Assembly: GCA_947452005.1 (NCBI GenBank)
Contig: CANGBC010000002.1
Location: 186,001-250,000, forward strand
DNA: 64,000 nt
Reading direction: 5' to 3'
Origin: Beijerinckiaceae bacterium
Lineage (GTDB): Bacteria; Pseudomonadota; Alphaproteobacteria; Rhizobiales; Beijerinckiaceae
In this document: piece by piece, positions 1 through 9,612 of the stretch
Layout of the letters: each line of letters begins with the position of its first letter
Position numbering within the stretch: the first letter of the stretch is position 1
Position numbers and translations under genes: made by a program
Notes under the pieces: generated by a model
What the model was told of the DNA's origin: nothing
What the model saw: the letters and a program-made list of their open reading frames with translations, nothing else
Database searches by the model: none

Positions 1-851
1 CCGGGCATCCAGATGAGACGCGCAATTTTCACGCGCGCACAAAAGCGCTCTGCGGCGAAGGAATCGGTCACCCAATCATCCTGTGGTGCAAAGACCAGCA
101 AGGGTGTGTGAATGGTGCGCGGATAATCGGGGTCTGCAAAACGCGCCATCTGCCGAAAGGCAGCATGCGCCCAGCCGATGGTCGGATCACCCAGCGACAG
201 GCGTTGTTCGCTGCAGACCATTTTTGTCAGACGATCAAAACGAAAGCGATCGGTTGTCAGCGGATTGCGCTCAAAGCCGCGCACGACAATCGGCTCCCGT
301 CGCCCGCTGGGCACATAAGCGCGACCAAGGCCGATAGCATGCAAGGCATGGGCAGCAAAACGCGCCAGTCGCGGCCATGTCAAAACCAGATCAATCATCG
401 GTGCACAGAGCACCATGCGCTCGAAGGGTGAAGCCTGCCGATGCGCATGCTCAAGCAGAATGGCGCCACCCATGGAATGGCCCAGCGCAAACCAAGGCTT
501 GGGTGCGTGCGGCACAAAGACCTTGGCCAGCACCGCATCCAGATCGCGCTGGTAATGCGCGAAATCGGCAATATGCCCTTTGTCAGCTGCACGCAGCAGC
601 CGCGCGGAAAGGCCTTGGCCGCGCCAGTCAAAAATCACCACGGCCAGATTGCGCGCCAGCAATTCACGGATTGTCTCGAAGTATTTTTCAATCGTTTCAG
701 CCCGCCCCGTGGCGAGCAGCACGGTGCCGTGCGCAGGTGCTTCGGGCATGAACATGGCCGTGCGCAGACGCACCCCATCAGCAGCCTCAATAAAGGCAAT
801 TGTTCCGCCTTCTGGGGCCGGATTATCGGGTGTGTCGACAAGTTTCATCAT
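1..851 (-). CDS. Alpha/beta hydrolase, lysophospholipase-like (3' end truncated by window edge)
   Basis: Manual reverse-strand translation: MMKLVDTPDNPAPEGGTIAFIEAADGVRLRTAMFMPEA...VVIFDWRGQGLS...GHSMGGAILLEHAH; runs off the left edge so absent from the ORF track. Confidence 0.8.
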   Translation of the reverse strand, partial: MMKLVDTPDNPAPEGGTIAFIEAADGVRLRTAMFMPEAPAHGTVLLATGRAETIEKYFETIRELLARNLAVVIFDWRGQGLSARLLRAADKGHIADFAHYQRDLDAVLAKVFVPHAPKPWFALGHSMGGAILLEHAHRQASPFERMVLCAPMIDLVLTWPRLARFAAHALHAIGLGRAYVPSGRREPIVVRGFERNPLTTDRFRFDRLTKMVCSEQRLSLGDPTIGWAHAAFRQMARFADPDYPRTIHTPLLVFAPQDDWVTDSFAAERFCARVKIARLIWMP

Positions 852-920
852 GCGCGCATGTCACCTCAACGTGAGCAAGATGACAGGATGATGAAGGTGC
901 TGCCAAGACCTCTGGAGAAA

Positions 921-1913
921 TCAGGCCACGCCCAGGCGCAGCAAATCGTGCAGATGCACAATGCCGCAAGGGCGGTTTTGCGGGTCCACCACAAGCATGG
1001 CTGAAATTTTGCGGCTGTTGAGCATTTCCAACGCTTCCACGCCCAGTGTCTCAGGCGTGACGGTGCGCGGGGCGCGCGTCATCACATCATCGACATGGGC
1101 CGCCATCAGATCGGGGCGCATGTGGCGGCGCAAATCACCATCGGTGACAATGCCAGCCAGCGTGCCATCCGTATTGACGACACCCACGCAGCCAAAACCT
1201 TTGGCCGAAATCTGCACCACGGCGTCTCCCATCAGCACGCCCAACGGCACGAGCGGCACGCGCTCATCGCGATGCATGATGTCACGCACGAATGTGAGCT
1301 TCGCGCCAAGCTTGCCGCCCGGATGAAACACACGGAAATCCTGCGCAGTGAAACCCTTCACTTCGAGTAGCGCCACAGCAATCGCATCGCCCAGCGCAAG
1401 CTGCATGGTGGTGGATGTGGTGGGCGCCAAACCATTGGGACAGGCTTCTTCACTTTTGGGCAGAGCCAGACAGACATCGGCCTCGCTGCCCAAAGCGCTG
1501 TCTGCATTGGAAGTGATGGCCACCAGCGGAATCTGGAAGCGGCGCGAATAGGTGATGATGTCGGCAAGCTCTGCCGTCTCACCTGACCAAGAGAGGGCGA
1601 GAATCACATCACCCTGCTGGATCATGCCAAGGTCACCATGGCTGGCTTCGCCCGGATGGACGAAATAAGCCGGCTGCCCTGTTGAGGCGAGGGTTGCGGT
1701 AATCTTGCGCCCGACATGGCCTGACTTGCCCATGCCCGTCACAATGACGCGACCATTGGACGATGAGATCATCTCAATCGCGCGGGCGAACAGATCGCCA
1801 AGGCCGGTTTGGCTGAGGGCCGCCTCAAGGGCTGCAATACCCGCACGCTCAAGACCGAGCGTGCGAAGGGCGGAGGCCTTGGCCTGTGAAGAATGGGGAG
1901 CGCCAGATGTCAT
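921..1913 (-). CDS. kdsD: Arabinose-5-phosphate isomerase (KdsD/KpsF/GutQ family; SIS domain plus CBS pair)
   Basis: VIVTGMGKSGHVGRKITATLASTGQPAYFVHPGEASHGDLGMI motif and C-terminal CBS-like repeats. Confidence 0.93.
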   Translation of the reverse strand: MTSGAPHSSQAKASALRTLGLERAGIAALEAALSQTGLGDLFARAIEMISSSNGRVIVTGMGKSGHVGRKITATLASTGQPAYFVHPGEASHGDLGMIQQGDVILALSWSGETAELADIITYSRRFQIPLVAITSNADSALGSEADVCLALPKSEEACPNGLAPTTSTTMQLALGDAIAVALLEVKGFTAQDFRVFHPGGKLGAKLTFVRDIMHRDERVPLVPLGVLMGDAVVQISAKGFGCVGVVNTDGTLAGIVTDGDLRRHMRPDLMAAHVDDVMTRAPRTVTPETLGVEALEMLNSRKISAMLVVDPQNRPCGIVHLHDLLRLGVA

Positions 1914-1962
1914 AGGCTTCTCATACCAGCGCCAAGCTCCAGAGGAAACCCCGCAGGGTTTT

Positions 1963-2847
1963 CTAGAGTGATCCCAACAGTTTCTTCAATTCAGCCTTGA
2001 AGGCCGGCGCCATATCTGCGCGCTCCAGCGCAAAATGGACATTGGCCATCAGAAAGCCAAGCTTCGAGCCTGTGTCGCAGGTGCGCCCGTCAAACCGCAC
2101 GCCAAAGAACTCCTGCGTTTCCGACAATTTCTTCATGCCGTCGGTGAGCTGGATTTCACCGCCCGCGCCCTTCTCGATTTTTTCAAGAATGTCGAAAATC
2201 TGGGGCTCGAGAACATAGCGTCCCGAAATAATGAGATTGGAGGGCGCAGTTCCCTTGGCTGGCTTTTCAACCATGCCGCCGATCTGGAAGGTCGCGCCAA
2301 AATCCTGGCTCACAGAAACCACGCCATAAATATGCGTGTCTTCGTGCGGCACTTCTTCAACAGCGATAATATTGCCGCCGTGCTTGGCATAAGCATCCAG
2401 ACATTGCGCCAGACAGCGCGTCTTGCGCGCGCCCGGCAGTGTGATCATGTCGGGCAAAATGACAGCAAAGGGCTCATCGCCAACAATATCACGCGCGCAC
2501 CACACGGCATGGCCCAAGCCCAATGGGGCCTGCTGGCGCGTGAAACTGGTGGCCCCTGCAGCGGGAAGATCAGCCATCAGCGCTTCATATTCTTTCAGCT
2601 TGCCACGCTTCTGCAGCGTGTCCTCAAGCTCATAGGACATGTCAAAATGGTCTTCGATGGTTTGCTTGCCGCGCCCCGTCACGAAGACAAAATGCTCAAT
2701 GCCAGCCTCGCGCGCCTCTTCCACCGCATGCTGCAGCACAGGCCGATCGACAACAGTGAGCATTTCTTTTGGAATGGTCTTGGTGGCAGGCAGAACACGG
2801 GTGCCAAGACCTGCAACGGGAAAAACGGCTTTGCGGACGCGCTTCAT
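1963..2847 (-). CDS. galU: UTP--glucose-1-phosphate uridylyltransferase
   Basis: MKRVRKAVFPVAGLGTRVLPATKTIPKEMLTVVDRPVLQHAVEEA; internal Met at 2847 preferred over ORF start 2913. Confidence 0.95.
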   Translation of the reverse strand: MKRVRKAVFPVAGLGTRVLPATKTIPKEMLTVVDRPVLQHAVEEAREAGIEHFVFVTGRGKQTIEDHFDMSYELEDTLQKRGKLKEYEALMADLPAAGATSFTRQQAPLGLGHAVWCARDIVGDEPFAVILPDMITLPGARKTRCLAQCLDAYAKHGGNIIAVEEVPHEDTHIYGVVSVSQDFGATFQIGGMVEKPAKGTAPSNLIISGRYVLEPQIFDILEKIEKGAGGEIQLTDGMKKLSETQEFFGVRFDGRTCDTGSKLGFLMANVHFALERADMAPAFKAELKKLLGSL

Positions 2848-2991
2848 GGGGTGGCCATTCCAAACGATTAACCAAAGGGCGGCTAGGCTGCCTCCGCGCC
2901 CCAGGGAACGCAAGCACAGCTTGGCGGATTGTCTCCCGGATCGGGGCTTTCCTGTGGCATGCTATAACAGGCCCAGATGGGGTGAAAGTTA

Positions 2992-3999
2992 ATGAGCGTT
3001 CTGGTGACGGGCGGGGCCGGCTATATCGGCAGCCATATGGTTCTGGAGCTTCTGGACGCGGGCGAAAAGCCGATCGTCCTTGATGACCTGTCGACGGGAT
3101 TCCGCTGGGCTGTGCCGGACGGCGTGCCTTTCATCGAAGGGCAATGTGGCAATCAGGACTTGGTCAGCCGGGTGATCCGCCAGCACGGCGTGACCGAGAT
3201 CATTCATTTCGCCGGCAAAATTATCGTCGCGGAATCGACCAGCCAGCCGCTTGATTACTACGACCACAACACCAGCCAGTCTCGCAATCTCATCGACTGC
3301 GCGGTCAAAGGCGGCGTGAAGCATTTTATTTTTTCATCCACGGCTGCGGTCTACGGTGAACCGAAAGCCAATCCGGTCACGGAAGACGAGCCACTCATGC
3401 CCGTCTCACCCTATGGGCGCTCGAAACTCATGACTGAGTGGATGCTGGAAGATGCCAGCCGCGCACATGGACTGCACCACATCGTGCTGCGCTATTTTAA
3501 TGTGGCAGGTGCCGACCCGAAAGGGCGCGCGGGCGAATCGTGCACAATCGCCACGCATCTGGTGAAACTGGCGGCGCAAGCAGCGCTCGGCATCAGACCT
3601 GCGCTTGAGATTTTCGGCACCGATTACCCCACACCCGATGGCACATGCTTGCGTGATTATATTCAGGTCACCGATCTTGCGCGCGCGCATCTGGCCGCGC
3701 TGATCCATTTGCGCGAAGGCGGCAGCAATCTCGTTTGCAATTGCGGCTATGAACGGGCTTTTTCAGTGCGCGACGTCATTGAGACCATGAAAAAGGTTTC
3801 GGGCATCAATTTCGAAGTGAAAACGTCTGCGCGCCGCCCGGGCGACCCAGCCGCCATTGTCGCCAGCAACACACGTGTGCGCGAAAAGCTCGGCTGGACG
3901 CCGCTTTTTGACGATTTGCCGACCATCGCGAAACAGGCGCTCGATTGGGAACGCCGGTTGCACAACCGCAGGGCTCACGGGAGCGGCACGAAAGAATAG
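2992..3999 (+). CDS. galE: UDP-glucose 4-epimerase
   Basis: MSVLVTGGAGYIGSHMVLELLDAG...SSTAAVYGEP...SPYGRSK, SDR epimerase. Confidence 0.95.
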   Translation: MSVLVTGGAGYIGSHMVLELLDAGEKPIVLDDLSTGFRWAVPDGVPFIEGQCGNQDLVSRVIRQHGVTEIIHFAGKIIVAESTSQPLDYYDHNTSQSRNLIDCAVKGGVKHFIFSSTAAVYGEPKANPVTEDEPLMPVSPYGRSKLMTEWMLEDASRAHGLHHIVLRYFNVAGADPKGRAGESCTIATHLVKLAAQAALGIRPALEIFGTDYPTPDGTCLRDYIQVTDLARAHLAALIHLREGGSNLVCNCGYERAFSVRDVIETMKKVSGINFEVKTSARRPGDPAAIVASNTRVREKLGWTPLFDDLPTIAKQALDWERRLHNRRAHGSGTKE

Positions 4000-4805
4000 C
4001 CAGCATCTTTGCGTTGCAGGCGTCCAATGCCCGGATGATCCAGATGGGCAGCGGCAACAATCGCACCTGTTGAGGCAACCCACTCCAGCATGGCCTTGCG
4101 GGTGGCACCGGCGGTCTTGGGATCCAGATCATAGACCATGGCCGTTTCAGGTCGCGGCAAATGCAAAGCCGCCAGATGCACGACATCGCCCCAAGCGATG
4201 ATTGGCGCATCCCCTGTATCAATCACCCAAGCTGTGTGGCCCGGCGTATGGCCGGGTGCAAGGCGCGCAGCAATGCCGCCCTCACCACCGCCCTCAGGCA
4301 CGCGGCGAATGCGATCCAGATAGGGCCTGAAGGCTTTGTCATTGAGATGCAGCGTGCCACGTGCACGCTCAGACATGTATTCGGGTGGCGTGTCGAACCA
4401 GAAATCGGCTTCGACCTCATGCAGAACAATTTCTGCATTGGGGAACATGGCGGCACCCGCATCATCCACCAATCCGCCAAAATGATCCTTGTGCACATGG
4501 GTGAGATAAATGGCACGAATATCGGCATGCGAGACGCCGGTCTCGGCAAGGCGCGCATGCAAATGGCCAAGCCTGTTGTGCATCATCGTGCCCGTGCCTG
4601 CATCGATCAGCACGGGCCCATCTGCGCGATGCAGCAGAAAGGCATTGCAATCCATCGTCAGGGCCTTGTCGCCACCGGCCGCGGCAATCAGGCGGGTCGC
4701 GGCCGCGCGATCAACGGGATCGGGCACTTTGTCGAGCGCGGCATCGAGGTCGCCATCGAGCAGCGACGTGATCTCGGCGTGACCAATTTTGAATGTGCGG
4801 GGCAT
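3975..4805 (-). CDS. MBL-fold metallo-hydrolase
   Basis: YLTHVHKDHFGGLVDD (HxHxDH-like motif) and APGHTPGHTAWVI; start at internal Met MPRTFKIGH likely. Confidence 0.88.
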   Translation of the reverse strand: MPRTFKIGHAEITSLLDGDLDAALDKVPDPVDRAAATRLIAAAGGDKALTMDCNAFLLHRADGPVLIDAGTGTMMHNRLGHLHARLAETGVSHADIRAIYLTHVHKDHFGGLVDDAGAAMFPNAEIVLHEVEADFWFDTPPEYMSERARGTLHLNDKAFRPYLDRIRRVPEGGGEGGIAARLAPGHTPGHTAWVIDTGDAPIIAWGDVVHLAALHLPRPETAMVYDLDPKTAGATRKAMLEWVASTGAIVAAAHLDHPGIGRLQRKDAGYSFVPLP

Positions 4806-4999
4806 GGGGCTCTCCCTGTCTCTTTTTGGCTTTACGGAAGCTTGGGCCTGAACCGGCGCGGCGTAAAGCCCTTCCCTTTTTTCGATCGTGGTAAACAATT
4901 CGGAAACGAAAGCCCGCCTATGGTCTCAAGCTTCGAATCGCCCGCGCTGGGCGTTCATGCTTCCGTCGGCGATCCGGCGACCTCTGGAGTGGTTTTGCC

Positions 5000-6304
5000 G
5001 TGTTCAAGCGTTCAGCATTCAAAGCGAGGGTAACACCGCTGGCCCCTATCGGGCGGCGCGATGTCTATTGCTCGCCGGGACAAATCATTCGCACACTCGT
5101 CCTCTTCGCGCTGTTTTGTGCGGGCCTCATGATTGCGGCCACAGCCAATGCGCGTGCACAGGAGGCAGCGTCCGTCAGCGAAGCGCAATTCAAAAGCTTT
5201 GTCACAAATCTCTGGCCCGATGCGCGCAAAGCAGGCGTGTCACGCGCGACATTCGATGCAGCGCTGGGTGGACTCTCACCCGACCCGTCTGTGATTGCCA
5301 TCACCGGCAAGCAATCAGAATTTGTGAAGCCCATCTGGCACTACATCAGCAGCGCCGTCTCGGCGCAGCGGCTGGAGCGTGGCAGCGCACGCGCGAAAGA
5401 GGTCGATGCTTTTCTTGCCCGCATCGAATCCAAATATGGCGTTGATCGTTATGTCGTACTTGCCGTCTGGGGCATGGAGACGAATTACGGCAGCTTTTCT
5501 GGCAAGATGAATGTCGTGCGCTCGCTGGCCACGCTCGCCGCTTCCGGCTATCGCGGCAGCTTCTTTCGTGACGAGCTGATCGTTGCGCTCCAGATTCTCG
5601 AGCAAGGCCATATTGAGCCTGAAAACATGCTGGGCTCTTGGGCTGGCGCCATGGGACAGACGCAATTCATGCCCTCCAGCTTTATGAAATATGCGGTCGA
5701 CTGGGATGGTGATCGCCACAAGAACATCTGGACCAGCACGCAAGATGCGCTCGCCTCCACCGCCAATTTTCTGAGCGCACATGGCTGGGTGCGTGATTGG
5801 ACCTGGGGCTATGAAGTCATTCTGCCGCAGGGCTTCTCGCTTCTGAAACACGAGCCCCACATCGAGCGACCCTTTGCGGATTGGGCACGTGCTGGCGTTA
5901 AAATTGCTGATGGTGGCGACATGCCGCGCCAAGGCGAGGCGAGCTTGCTCTTGCCCGCTGGCAAGACGGGGCCAGCATTTCTTGTCACCAAAAATTTCCA
6001 GGCGATCAAATCCTACAACACGTCGACCGCCTATGCCTTGGGCGTCGCGCTCTTGTCGGATCGTCTGGCGGGCGGTGACGCGCTGGTTGGCAAATGGCCG
6101 CTCAAAGAGCGCATGCCAGATGCCGAGCAATCCCTCGAAATCCAGAAACATCTTGTGCGCATGGGCTATGACATTGGCACGCTTGACGGAAAAATTGGTG
6201 AGAAAGCGCAAAGTGCCATTCGCCAATATCAGCGCAAGCTCGGGCTTGAGCCGGATGGATTTGCAAATATGGCGCTTCTGGAACGCATGCGCCGCCACAA
6301 TTGA
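5000..6304 (+). CDS. Lytic murein transglycosylase (MltB/SLT_2 type) with C-terminal peptidoglycan-binding domain
   Basis: AVWGMETNYGSFSGKMNVVRSLATLA, GAMGQTQFMPSSF, C-terminal IQKHLVRMGYDIGTLDGKIGEKAQSAIRQYQ. Confidence 0.92.
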   Translation: MFKRSAFKARVTPLAPIGRRDVYCSPGQIIRTLVLFALFCAGLMIAATANARAQEAASVSEAQFKSFVTNLWPDARKAGVSRATFDAALGGLSPDPSVIAITGKQSEFVKPIWHYISSAVSAQRLERGSARAKEVDAFLARIESKYGVDRYVVLAVWGMETNYGSFSGKMNVVRSLATLAASGYRGSFFRDELIVALQILEQGHIEPENMLGSWAGAMGQTQFMPSSFMKYAVDWDGDRHKNIWTSTQDALASTANFLSAHGWVRDWTWGYEVILPQGFSLLKHEPHIERPFADWARAGVKIADGGDMPRQGEASLLLPAGKTGPAFLVTKNFQAIKSYNTSTAYALGVALLSDRLAGGDALVGKWPLKERMPDAEQSLEIQKHLVRMGYDIGTLDGKIGEKAQSAIRQYQRKLGLEPDGFANMALLERMRRHN

Positions 6305-6321
6305 CGCGTTAGACTGGAGTC

Positions 6322-7437
6322 ATGGGATCCAGATTCCGCGTTCTCATTCTCCTCACGCTTGCGCTGGGCTGCGCAGCCCCGGCACGCGCGCAATTTTTCT
6401 ACGATGAAGACACGGCCGCCGGCTATTGGATGCTGGAGCGCCAACGCCAACAAAGGCTGTTTGAACGCGCGCGCCCCGCACGCCAAACACCGGCGCGGTT
6501 GGTGCCGCATAGCCCACCCAAACAATCCGCGCGCAGCACCGACAAAGATCCGCCAGAGCCTGAGGTGTTTGACCCCAATGATCAGCGCCCACGCATTGCT
6601 GTTCTGGGTGATGATCTGGGCGATGATTTGATGGACGGGCTGAAAGCCCTGTCAGCCGAGCGTGGCATCTATCATCCGCTTCGCCGCACCAAAGACACGG
6701 CCAGCCTCGCCCGCGATGACATGCGCGACTGGACGAAAGCCGCCCGCGAAACGCAAAACGGCACAGAAAAAATTGCGCTGGCCGTCATTCTGCTAGGCAA
6801 CAATGATCGCCAACCGATCCGCGATGGCAAAACAAACCAAGATGTGCGCAGCCCGCGCTGGAAAGAGATTTACGCGGGACGCGCGCGCTTGTTGGGCGAG
6901 ACATTTCGCGACCTGAAAATTCCGCTTGTGTGGGTGGGTCTGCCCATCACCGGCAATGACAAAGCTTCGACAGATTTTGCGCAGATGAATGATCTGTTCA
7001 AACTGGCCGCACAGGAGACGGGCGCTAGCTTTGTTGATGTGTGGGAGGCTTTCGCAGATGAGCGTGGGCATTTTTCGCCTTACGGGCCCGACATCAACGG
7101 GCAGCTGGTGCGCCTGCGCACCAGTGATGGCACGCATTTCACGCGCGCGGGCGCTAAAAAGCTTGCCCATTTTGTCGATGGTGAGATCGCGCGCCTTCTG
7201 GGTGAAAACACACCACGCGACATGACGCGCGCTCTGCCCGCACCATCTGCACCCGCACAAAAAGGCCGCCCATTGATTGGGCCTGTGATGTCACTCACCG
7301 CGCCACCCCGTTCGCCGGGCGGCAACTTGATGAGCGCACCGGAACACGAGTCCAACACCGATCTTGATGCCATCTTCACGCGCGGACTGACAGCTGAGCC
7401 AAAATCCGGCCGCGCAGATGATTTTTCTTGGCCGTGA
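6322..7437 (+). CDS. SGNH/GDSL-like periplasmic protein, DUF459 family
   Basis: Signal peptide; IAVLGDDLGDDLMDGL, LLGNNDRQPIRDG, DGTHFTRAGAKKLAHFV blocks typical of DUF459. Confidence 0.75.
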   Translation: MGSRFRVLILLTLALGCAAPARAQFFYDEDTAAGYWMLERQRQQRLFERARPARQTPARLVPHSPPKQSARSTDKDPPEPEVFDPNDQRPRIAVLGDDLGDDLMDGLKALSAERGIYHPLRRTKDTASLARDDMRDWTKAARETQNGTEKIALAVILLGNNDRQPIRDGKTNQDVRSPRWKEIYAGRARLLGETFRDLKIPLVWVGLPITGNDKASTDFAQMNDLFKLAAQETGASFVDVWEAFADERGHFSPYGPDINGQLVRLRTSDGTHFTRAGAKKLAHFVDGEIARLLGENTPRDMTRALPAPSAPAQKGRPLIGPVMSLTAPPRSPGGNLMSAPEHESNTDLDAIFTRGLTAEPKSGRADDFSWP

Positions 7438-7533
7438 CTTTGGCCGTGATTCGTCCGCGCTTCTGGCAGCGATGGAACAGAAGGCGAGCGAAGCGGTTCG
7501 CCTTGTCCGCTTTCATTGCAAGGGGATCACAAG

Positions 7534-8118
7534 ATGCACATGCGCACGATCCATGTCCTTGGCCTTCTGAGCCTGATCATGGCCACACCTGCGACCGCGC
7601 AATATGCGGATCCGCGCGGACGTTATCTCGATGCACCCGACACTTATGCGCCGCAACGCGCCTATCCCACCGCGACTCGCCAGCTGGTGCAGGTTGGCGC
7701 GCGTTATGGACGCGGCACTTTGGTGGTCGATACCAGTAGCCGCGAGCTCTATTACATGCTCGGCCAAGGTCAGGCGATTGCCTATGGCATTGGTGTGGGC
7801 CGCGAAGGGTTTCTCTGGAAAGGCAGCGCCCATATCGGCCGCAAGGCGCAATGGCCGGGCTGGACACCGCCGCGCGAAATGCTCAAACGCCGCCCCGATC
7901 TGCCGCGCCACATGGAGGGCGGCATCGACAATCCACTGGGTGCGCGTGCGCTCTATCTCTACCGCGGCAAGAAGGACACGTTGTTTCGCATTCACGGCAC
8001 CAATGAGCCCTGGACCATCGGACAGGCGGTCTCATCAGGCTGCATTCGCATGATGAATGCCGATGTGATTGATCTGTTCGGCCGCGTATCGGTGGGTGCG
8101 CGCGTGGTGGTGATTTAG
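7534..8118 (+). CDS. L,D-transpeptidase (YkuD domain)
   Basis: RELYYMLGQGQAIAYGIGVGREGF...FRIHGTNEPWTIGQAVSSGCIRMMNADVIDLF (HGT...SSGCIRM catalytic motif). Confidence 0.93.
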   Translation: MHMRTIHVLGLLSLIMATPATAQYADPRGRYLDAPDTYAPQRAYPTATRQLVQVGARYGRGTLVVDTSSRELYYMLGQGQAIAYGIGVGREGFLWKGSAHIGRKAQWPGWTPPREMLKRRPDLPRHMEGGIDNPLGARALYLYRGKKDTLFRIHGTNEPWTIGQAVSSGCIRMMNADVIDLFGRVSVGARVVVI

Positions 8119-8137
8119 ATCTTGATGCAAGAGACAA

Positions 8138-8170
8138 CAAAAAAGCCCCGGAAAACCGGGGCTTTTTCTT
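8138..8170. terminator. Bidirectional rho-independent terminator between ldt and gltD
   Basis: AAAAAGCCCCGG-AAAA-CCGGGGCTTTTT hairpin with T tract on both strands. Confidence 0.85.
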
Positions 8171-8189
8171 AATTTTGGAAACTCAACCG

Positions 8190-9608
8190 TTAGCGCGGCA
8201 GGACGGTCGAGCCCATCAGGAATTTGTCGACCGAATGCGCGGTCTGGCGGCCTTCGCGGATCGCCCAGACGACGAGCGACTGACCACGGCGCATGTCGCC
8301 GCAGGCAAACACTTTTTCCTTCGTCGACTTATAGCTGACCGTATCGGCCGCGACATTGCCGCGATTGTCGAGCTTGACGCCGAGCGTATCAATAAGGCCT
8401 TCCGAAATCGGCGCCACAAAGCCCATGGCTAGCAACACGAGATCAGCCTTGATCTCGAATTCTGTGCCAGGAATCGCCTGGAACTTGCCATCGACGCGCA
8501 CGCATTTCAGCGTCTTCACCGCGCCATTTTCGCCACCAAACTCAACCGTGTTCACGGCAAAGTCACGCTCCGCACCTTCTTCATGCGACGAGGACGTGCG
8601 CATTTTGAGCGGCCATTCGGGCCAGGTGAGCAGCTTGTTTTCTTTCTCCGGGGGCTTGGGCATAATTTCCAGCTGCGTCACCGACAGCGCGCCTTGGCGC
8701 ACAGATGTGCCGATGCAGTCAGAGCCGGTGTCGCCACCACCGATGACCACAACATGCTTGCCCGAGGCCAGGATCGGCGCATTGGTCGTCAGCGGTTCTT
8801 TCGACACGCGACGATTTTGCTGCGGCAGGAAATCCATGGCGAAATGCACGCCAGCAAATTCACGACCCGGGATCGGCAGATCGCGCGGCTTTTCAGAACC
8901 GCCCGCCAAAATCACCGCATCATGGCCATCGACAAGATCTTCGACCTTCATCGAAACGCCGACATTGACGTTGTAATGGAAGGTCACGCCCTCGCCTTCC
9001 ATCTGCTTCACGCGACGGTCGATGAGCTGCTTTTCCATTTTGAAGTCAGGAATGCCATAGCGCAGCAAACCGCCGGCGCGGCCCTGCTTTTCATACACAT
9101 GCACATCATGCCCTGCACGCGCGAGCTGCTGGGCCGCGGCGAGTCCCGCAGGGCCTGAGCCGACAACGGCAATCTTCTTGCCGGTCTTGTGCGATGGCGC
9201 TTCAGGCACGAGCCAGCCTTCAGACCAGGCACGATCAACAATCGCGCATTCAATCGACTTGATCGTCACCGACTGGTCGTTGAGGTTAAGCGTGCACGAT
9301 GCTTCGCAAGGCGCGGGGCAAACACGGCCCGTGAATTCTGGAAAGTTGTTCGTCGAGTGCAGATTGCGCGACGCTTCTTCCCAATTGCCGTTGTAGACCA
9401 GATCATTCCAATCGGGGATCTGGTTGTTCACGGGGCAGCCATTGTGGCAGTAAGGAATGCCGCAATTCATGCAACGCGCGGCCTGATCCTTTGTCGCTTC
9501 TTCCGACAGCGGGATCACAAATTCCTTGTAGTGACGAATGCGATCAGACGCCGGCGCATAGCGACGGTCGCGACGATCGATCTCGAGAAATCCGGTTACC
9601 TTGCCCAT
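8190..9608 (-). CDS. gltD: Glutamate synthase [NADPH] small chain
   Basis: [63 protein letters not shown] binding motifs. Confidence 0.95.
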   Translation of the reverse strand: MGKVTGFLEIDRRDRRYAPASDRIRHYKEFVIPLSEEATKDQAARCMNCGIPYCHNGCPVNNQIPDWNDLVYNGNWEEASRNLHSTNNFPEFTGRVCPAPCEASCTLNLNDQSVTIKSIECAIVDRAWSEGWLVPEAPSHKTGKKIAVVGSGPAGLAAAQQLARAGHDVHVYEKQGRAGGLLRYGIPDFKMEKQLIDRRVKQMEGEGVTFHYNVNVGVSMKVEDLVDGHDAVILAGGSEKPRDLPIPGREFAGVHFAMDFLPQQNRRVSKEPLTTNAPILASGKHVVVIGGGDTGSDCIGTSVRQGALSVTQLEIMPKPPEKENKLLTWPEWPLKMRTSSSHEEGAERDFAVNTVEFGGENGAVKTLKCVRVDGKFQAIPGTEFEIKADLVLLAMGFVAPISEGLIDTLGVKLDNRGNVAADTVSYKSTKEKVFACGDMRRGQSLVVWAIREGRQTAHSVDKFLMGSTVLPR

Positions 9609-9612
9609 CGGA